NCBI RefSeq assembly: GCF_014673495.1 | Contig: NZ_CP051006.1 | Span: 1,178,001 to 1,242,000, forward strand | Length of the DNA stretch: 64,000 nucleotides | Source of the DNA: Streptomyces griseofuscus | Lineage (GTDB): Bacteria; Actinomycetota; Actinomycetes; Streptomycetales; Streptomycetaceae | Direction of reading: 5' to 3' | Shown: positions 61,520 through 64,000 of the stretch, piece by piece | Position numbering within the stretch: the first letter of the stretch is position 1 | Layout of the letters: each line of letters opens with the position of its first letter | Program-made: the position numbers and the translations under genes | Notes under the pieces: generated by a model | Database searches by the model: none | What the model saw: only the letters and a program-made list of their open reading frames with translations | Told to the model about the DNA's origin: nothing

Positions 61520-62431
61520 GTGAACACAGCGGCGGCGGCAGGTACATGGACGCTCGGCGACCTGGAGGTGAACCGCGTCGGCTACGGCGCGATGCGGCTG
61601 ACCGGCAACGGAATGATGGGGAACTCCGACGGCGCGCCGATCGACCGTGCCGCCGCCGTCGCCCTGCTGCACCGCGCGTTCGAGCTGGGGGTCGACCACA
61701 TCGACACGGCCGCCTTCTACTTCTCGCCGCTGCGGTCCGCGAACGAGCTGATCAACCGCGCCCTCGCCGGCTGGGGCGGCGAGGTGGTCGTGGCGACCAA
61801 GGTCGGGCCCGGGCGCGACGCCGGTGGTGAGTGGCAGCCCATGGCCCGCCCCGACCAGCTGCGCGGCCAGGTCGAGGAGAATCTGCGCCAGCTCGGCCGG
61901 GACCAGCTGGACGTGGTGAACCTGCGCCGCAACGGCCCCGGCATGGAGTCGATCGCCGAACACTTCGGCGTCCTGGCCGAGTTGCGCCGGGCCGGCCTGA
62001 TCCGGCACCTCGGGCTCTCGAACGTCCGCCCGGAGCATGTGACCGAGGCCCTGGCGATCGCGCCCGTGGTCTGTGTGCAGAACTCCTACGGCCTGGACTG
62101 GCGCCGCGCCGACGAGAGCGGTCTTGTGGGCCTGTGCGGGGAGCGGGGCATCGCCTTCGTCCCGTTCTTCGCCGTCTCCGGTCTGCGCCGCGAGGCGAGC
62201 GCGGGCCGGGAGAGCGACGCACGGGTCCGTTCCGTCGCTCGCGCCCATGACGCCACGCCTGCCCAGGTCCGGCTCGCCTGGACCCTCCACCGCGGTCCGC
62301 ATGTGCTGGCCATCCCCGGCACCACCGATCCGGCCCACCTCACGGAGAACATCGCCGCCGGAGCCCTGCGGCTGACCGAGGAGGACCTGGCCCTGCTCGA
62401 CGCACCGGGCGAGAAGGCCGCGGAGGGCTAG
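61520..62431 (+). CDS. Aldo/keto reductase
   Basis: A 303-residue NADPH-dependent oxidoreductase of the YdbC/AKR-like type. VNRVGYGAMRLTGNGMMG opens the barrel. The tetrad includes Asp of VDHIDTAAFYFSP (FY Tyr) and Lys of VVVATKVGPG; the catalytic His position is VVNLRRNGPG, where His is Asn/Arg-replaced as in the AKR subgroup close to the YdbC family. HLGLSNVRPEHVTEA and VLAIPGTTDPAHLTENIAAG complete it. The GTG start 61520 follows GAGCAGG. Its last four bases overlap the stop of the converging TauE/SafE gene. It reduces a carbonyl compound; which one is unknown. Confidence 0.85.
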   Translation: MNTAAAAGTWTLGDLEVNRVGYGAMRLTGNGMMGNSDGAPIDRAAAVALLHRAFELGVDHIDTAAFYFSPLRSANELINRALAGWGGEVVVATKVGPGRDAGGEWQPMARPDQLRGQVEENLRQLGRDQLDVVNLRRNGPGMESIAEHFGVLAELRRAGLIRHLGLSNVRPEHVTEALAIAPVVCVQNSYGLDWRRADESGLVGLCGERGIAFVPFFAVSGLRREASAGRESDARVRSVARAHDATPAQVRLAWTLHRGPHVLAIPGTTDPAHLTENIAAGALRLTEEDLALLDAPGEKAAEG

Positions 62432-63207
62432 CCCACCAGAAGCTGGAGTCCGCCCACCACCGTCGCCGCGATCACCAGCCGGTCGAAGAGCCGCTGGTTG
62501 ATCCGGTGCACGGCCCAGCGGCCGAGCAGGGCGCCGGGGGCGACGAAGAGCACCAGCGTGGCATCGAGGAGCAGGGAGCGGGTGTCGATCAGGCCGAGAG
62601 CGGCGCTGAAGGGGACCTTGGAGACGTTGACGATGAGGAAGAAGAAGGCCGAGGTGCCGAGGAAGCCGAGTTTCCGGAAGCCCGCGGAGAGGAGGTACAT
62701 GGACATCACCGGGCCGCCCGCGTTGGCGACCATCGTGGTGAATCCGCCGAGTACGCCGTAGGAGCGGGCCTTCAGGCGGCCCGCGGAGGTCGTCACCGCG
62801 TCCGGCGCGTCGTCCGCGCCCTCGCTCTCCCGGCGCCGGCGCCACAGGGTGACGCCGGTCATCAGCAGCAGGATCGCGCCGATCGAGGTCCGTACGATCC
62901 CGTCGTCGGCCCACATCAGGAACAGCGTGCCGATCACCACGCCGACCGCGACGGCCGGGAACAGCCGCCACAGGGTGGGCCAGTGGGCGTGCCGCCGGTA
63001 GGTGAGGACGGCCAGCACGTCCCCGGCGATCAGGAGGGGCAGCAGGATGCCGGTGGAGGCGCGGGCGGGCAGGATCGCCGCGAACACGGCGAGGCTGATC
63101 GTGTTGGCGCCGCTCACCGCGGTCTTGGAGAAGCCCACGAGCAGGGCCGCGAGGGCGAGGGCGGCGAACTCCCAGCCGGATATGTGCCAGAGCGTCATCA
63201 TGTTCAT
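62428..63207 (-). CDS. TauE/SafE-family membrane permease
   Basis: A 259-residue protein with eight predicted helices in two halves. AALLVGFSKTAVSGANTISLAVFAAILPARASTGILLPLLIAGDV is the first family repeat (G-x-SK and ASTG-x-LP phrases). GVLGGFTTMVANAGGPVMSMYLLSAG is the second, with the conserved NAGGP. Members are thought to export sulfite, sulfoacetate or other organosulfonates. ATG 63207 is preferred, though ATG 63201 is possible; neither has a strong site. It may relate to the sulfur genes at 8-16 kb, but distance is large. It lies next to the ligase gene on the same strand. Confidence 0.8.
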   Translation of the reverse strand: MNMMTLWHISGWEFAALALAALLVGFSKTAVSGANTISLAVFAAILPARASTGILLPLLIAGDVLAVLTYRRHAHWPTLWRLFPAVAVGVVIGTLFLMWADDGIVRTSIGAILLLMTGVTLWRRRRESEGADDAPDAVTTSAGRLKARSYGVLGGFTTMVANAGGPVMSMYLLSAGFRKLGFLGTSAFFFLIVNVSKVPFSAALGLIDTRSLLLDATLVLFVAPGALLGRWAVHRINQRLFDRLVIAATVVGGLQLLVG

Positions 63208-63261
63208 GCGGGGACCGATGCTATGTGCGCGCACCGGTCCCGGGCACGGGGCCCCGTACCG

Positions 63262-64000
63262 TCAGCCCGCGTACCGCGTCCGCAGCTCCCGCTTGAGCAC
63301 CTTCATGCTCGGGCCGAGCGGCAGTTCCTCGGCGAACTCCACGCGCCGCGGGTACTTGTGGCGGCCCAGGTGCTCCTTGGACCACTCGATGACGGCGGTG
63401 GCGTCGAGGCCGCCGTCCGGTGCCGGGACGACGATCGCGCAGACCTCCTCGCCGTGCAGCTCGTCGGGCAGGCCGATGACGGCGACCTGGGCGATACCGG
63501 GGTGGCGTACCAGGACCTCCTCGACCTCGCGCGGGTAGACGTTGTAGCCGCCGCGGATGATGACGTCCTTCTTGCGGTCGACGATGGTGAGGAAGCCCTG
63601 CTCGTCCTTGGTGCCGAGGTCGCCGGTGCGGAACCAGCCGTCGACCAGGGCCTCGGCGGTGGCCTCCGGGCGGCCGAGGTAGCCGGAGAAGACGTTGTGG
63701 CCGCGGATGACGACCTCGCCCAGCTCGCCGGGCGGCAGCAGTTCGATGCGGCCCTCCACCTCGGCGCGCGCGATCTCCGCGTCGACGCCCCACAGCGGAT
63801 GGCCGATGGTGCCGGCCCGGGTGCCGAAGTCCGGCTGGTTGACGGTGGCCGTCGGCGAGGTCTCCGACAGGCCGTACCCCTCGTAGATCCGCGCGCCGAA
63901 CGCGGCCTCGAAGCGTTCGAGGACGGCGACGGGCAGCGAGGCGCCGCCGGAGATGCACACCCGCAGCTCGGGCAGCACATCGGCGGCCGCCGCGGCCGCC
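63262..64000 (-). CDS. AMP-dependent fatty-acid/aryl CoA ligase, C-terminal part
   Basis: The last 246 residues of an acyl-adenylate-forming ligase; the front runs past the right edge. The visible start ADVLPELRVCISGGASLP is followed by IYEGYGLSETSPTATVNQ (the YG-x-TE-like motif A5), WFRTGDLGTKDEQGFLTIVDRKKDVIIRGGYNVYPREVEEVL (A7-A8) and LPLGPSMKVLKRELRTRYAG, with the final catalytic Lys position in PSMKVLKR where many have GKI. It is similar to long-chain fatty acid or benzoate CoA ligases. Only 54 bases separate its stop from the TauE/SafE start, so the two are probably in one transcript. Confidence 0.85.
   Translation of the reverse strand, partial: AAAAAADVLPELRVCISGGASLPVAVLERFEAAFGARIYEGYGLSETSPTATVNQPDFGTRAGTIGHPLWGVDAEIARAEVEGRIELLPPGELGEVVIRGHNVFSGYLGRPEATAEALVDGWFRTGDLGTKDEQGFLTIVDRKKDVIIRGGYNVYPREVEEVLVRHPGIAQVAVIGLPDELHGEEVCAIVVPAPDGGLDATAVIEWSKEHLGRHKYPRRVEFAEELPLGPSMKVLKRELRTRYAG

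Overview
The window is high-GC actinomycete DNA that reads as a Streptomyces chromosome. The evidence is strong GC bias at third codon positions, frequent GTG starts, GGAGG-type ribosome binding sites, and families typical of the genus: DUF6233, SigF/B-type sigma factors, LAL regulators, RPHIDL-type sulfur leader peptides and I36 inhibitors. About 50 genes look intact. The two edge genes are cut by the window: an alpha/beta hydrolase on the left and an AMP-dependent ligase on the right.

Region 0-5.2 kb is a decayed accessory zone. It holds a frameshifted DUF6233 gene, a small gene and a sigma-factor gene that stop at the same breakpoint, a broken MobF-type relaxase, the first part of an IS transposase, a secreted I36 inhibitor, and an SNF2 helicase fragment interrupted by a complete IS5-like element with perfect 26-bp ends.

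Region 5.2-15.8 kb carries a LAL-type regulator divergent from a metzincin protease, then a sulfur island. The island has two flavin monooxygenases, an ABC importer and a glutathione-transferase-like protein. Each of its three blocks is preceded by a short reading frame of the actinomycete sulfur leader-peptide type. Region 15.9-25.6 kb carries an NCS1 permease, an APC permease, a photolyase with an SDR/DUF2867 protein, an SNF2 helicase, and about 1.1 kb of repeat-rich DNA without a gene.

Region 25.6-29.5 kb has a NarL-type two-component system divergent from an FtsX/LolD-like exporter. Region 29.6-36.5 kb is an acetate/monocarboxylate locus: LytS/LytTR sensor pair, DUF485 protein, sodium-solute symporter, SatP-type permease and acetyl-CoA synthetase. 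Region 36.5-40.2 kb has an amidase divergent from a TetR regulator, with a 52-bp near-perfect palindrome between them, and an unusual HTH-coiled-coil-receiver protein.

Two identical tRNA-Pro(GGG) genes with duplicated flanks and terminators lie 18.6 kb apart at 40.4 and 58.9 kb. Between them lie a sugar/cyclitol import and oxidation locus (44.7-48.6 kb, with two dehydrogenases at 41.8-44.0 kb), whose two divergent transcription units share a 16-bp operator-like motif, and a compact eight-gene lipid-like biosynthetic operon (49.0-57.1 kb). That operon encodes a P450, an acyl-CoA dehydrogenase, a FemAB/GNAT-like acyltransferase, an SRPBCC protein, a class III aminotransferase, a free-standing acyl carrier protein, a ketosynthase and an NAD-dependent reductase. 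I do not recognise it as a known pathway; it looks suited to making an amino-lipid or acylated fatty amine, and is the best candidate for an undescribed system here. A frameshifted erythromycin-esterase gene follows. The right end has a DUF309 protein, two cobalamin-pathway genes (cobF, cobK), an aldo/keto reductase, a TauE/SafE permease and the truncated ligase.
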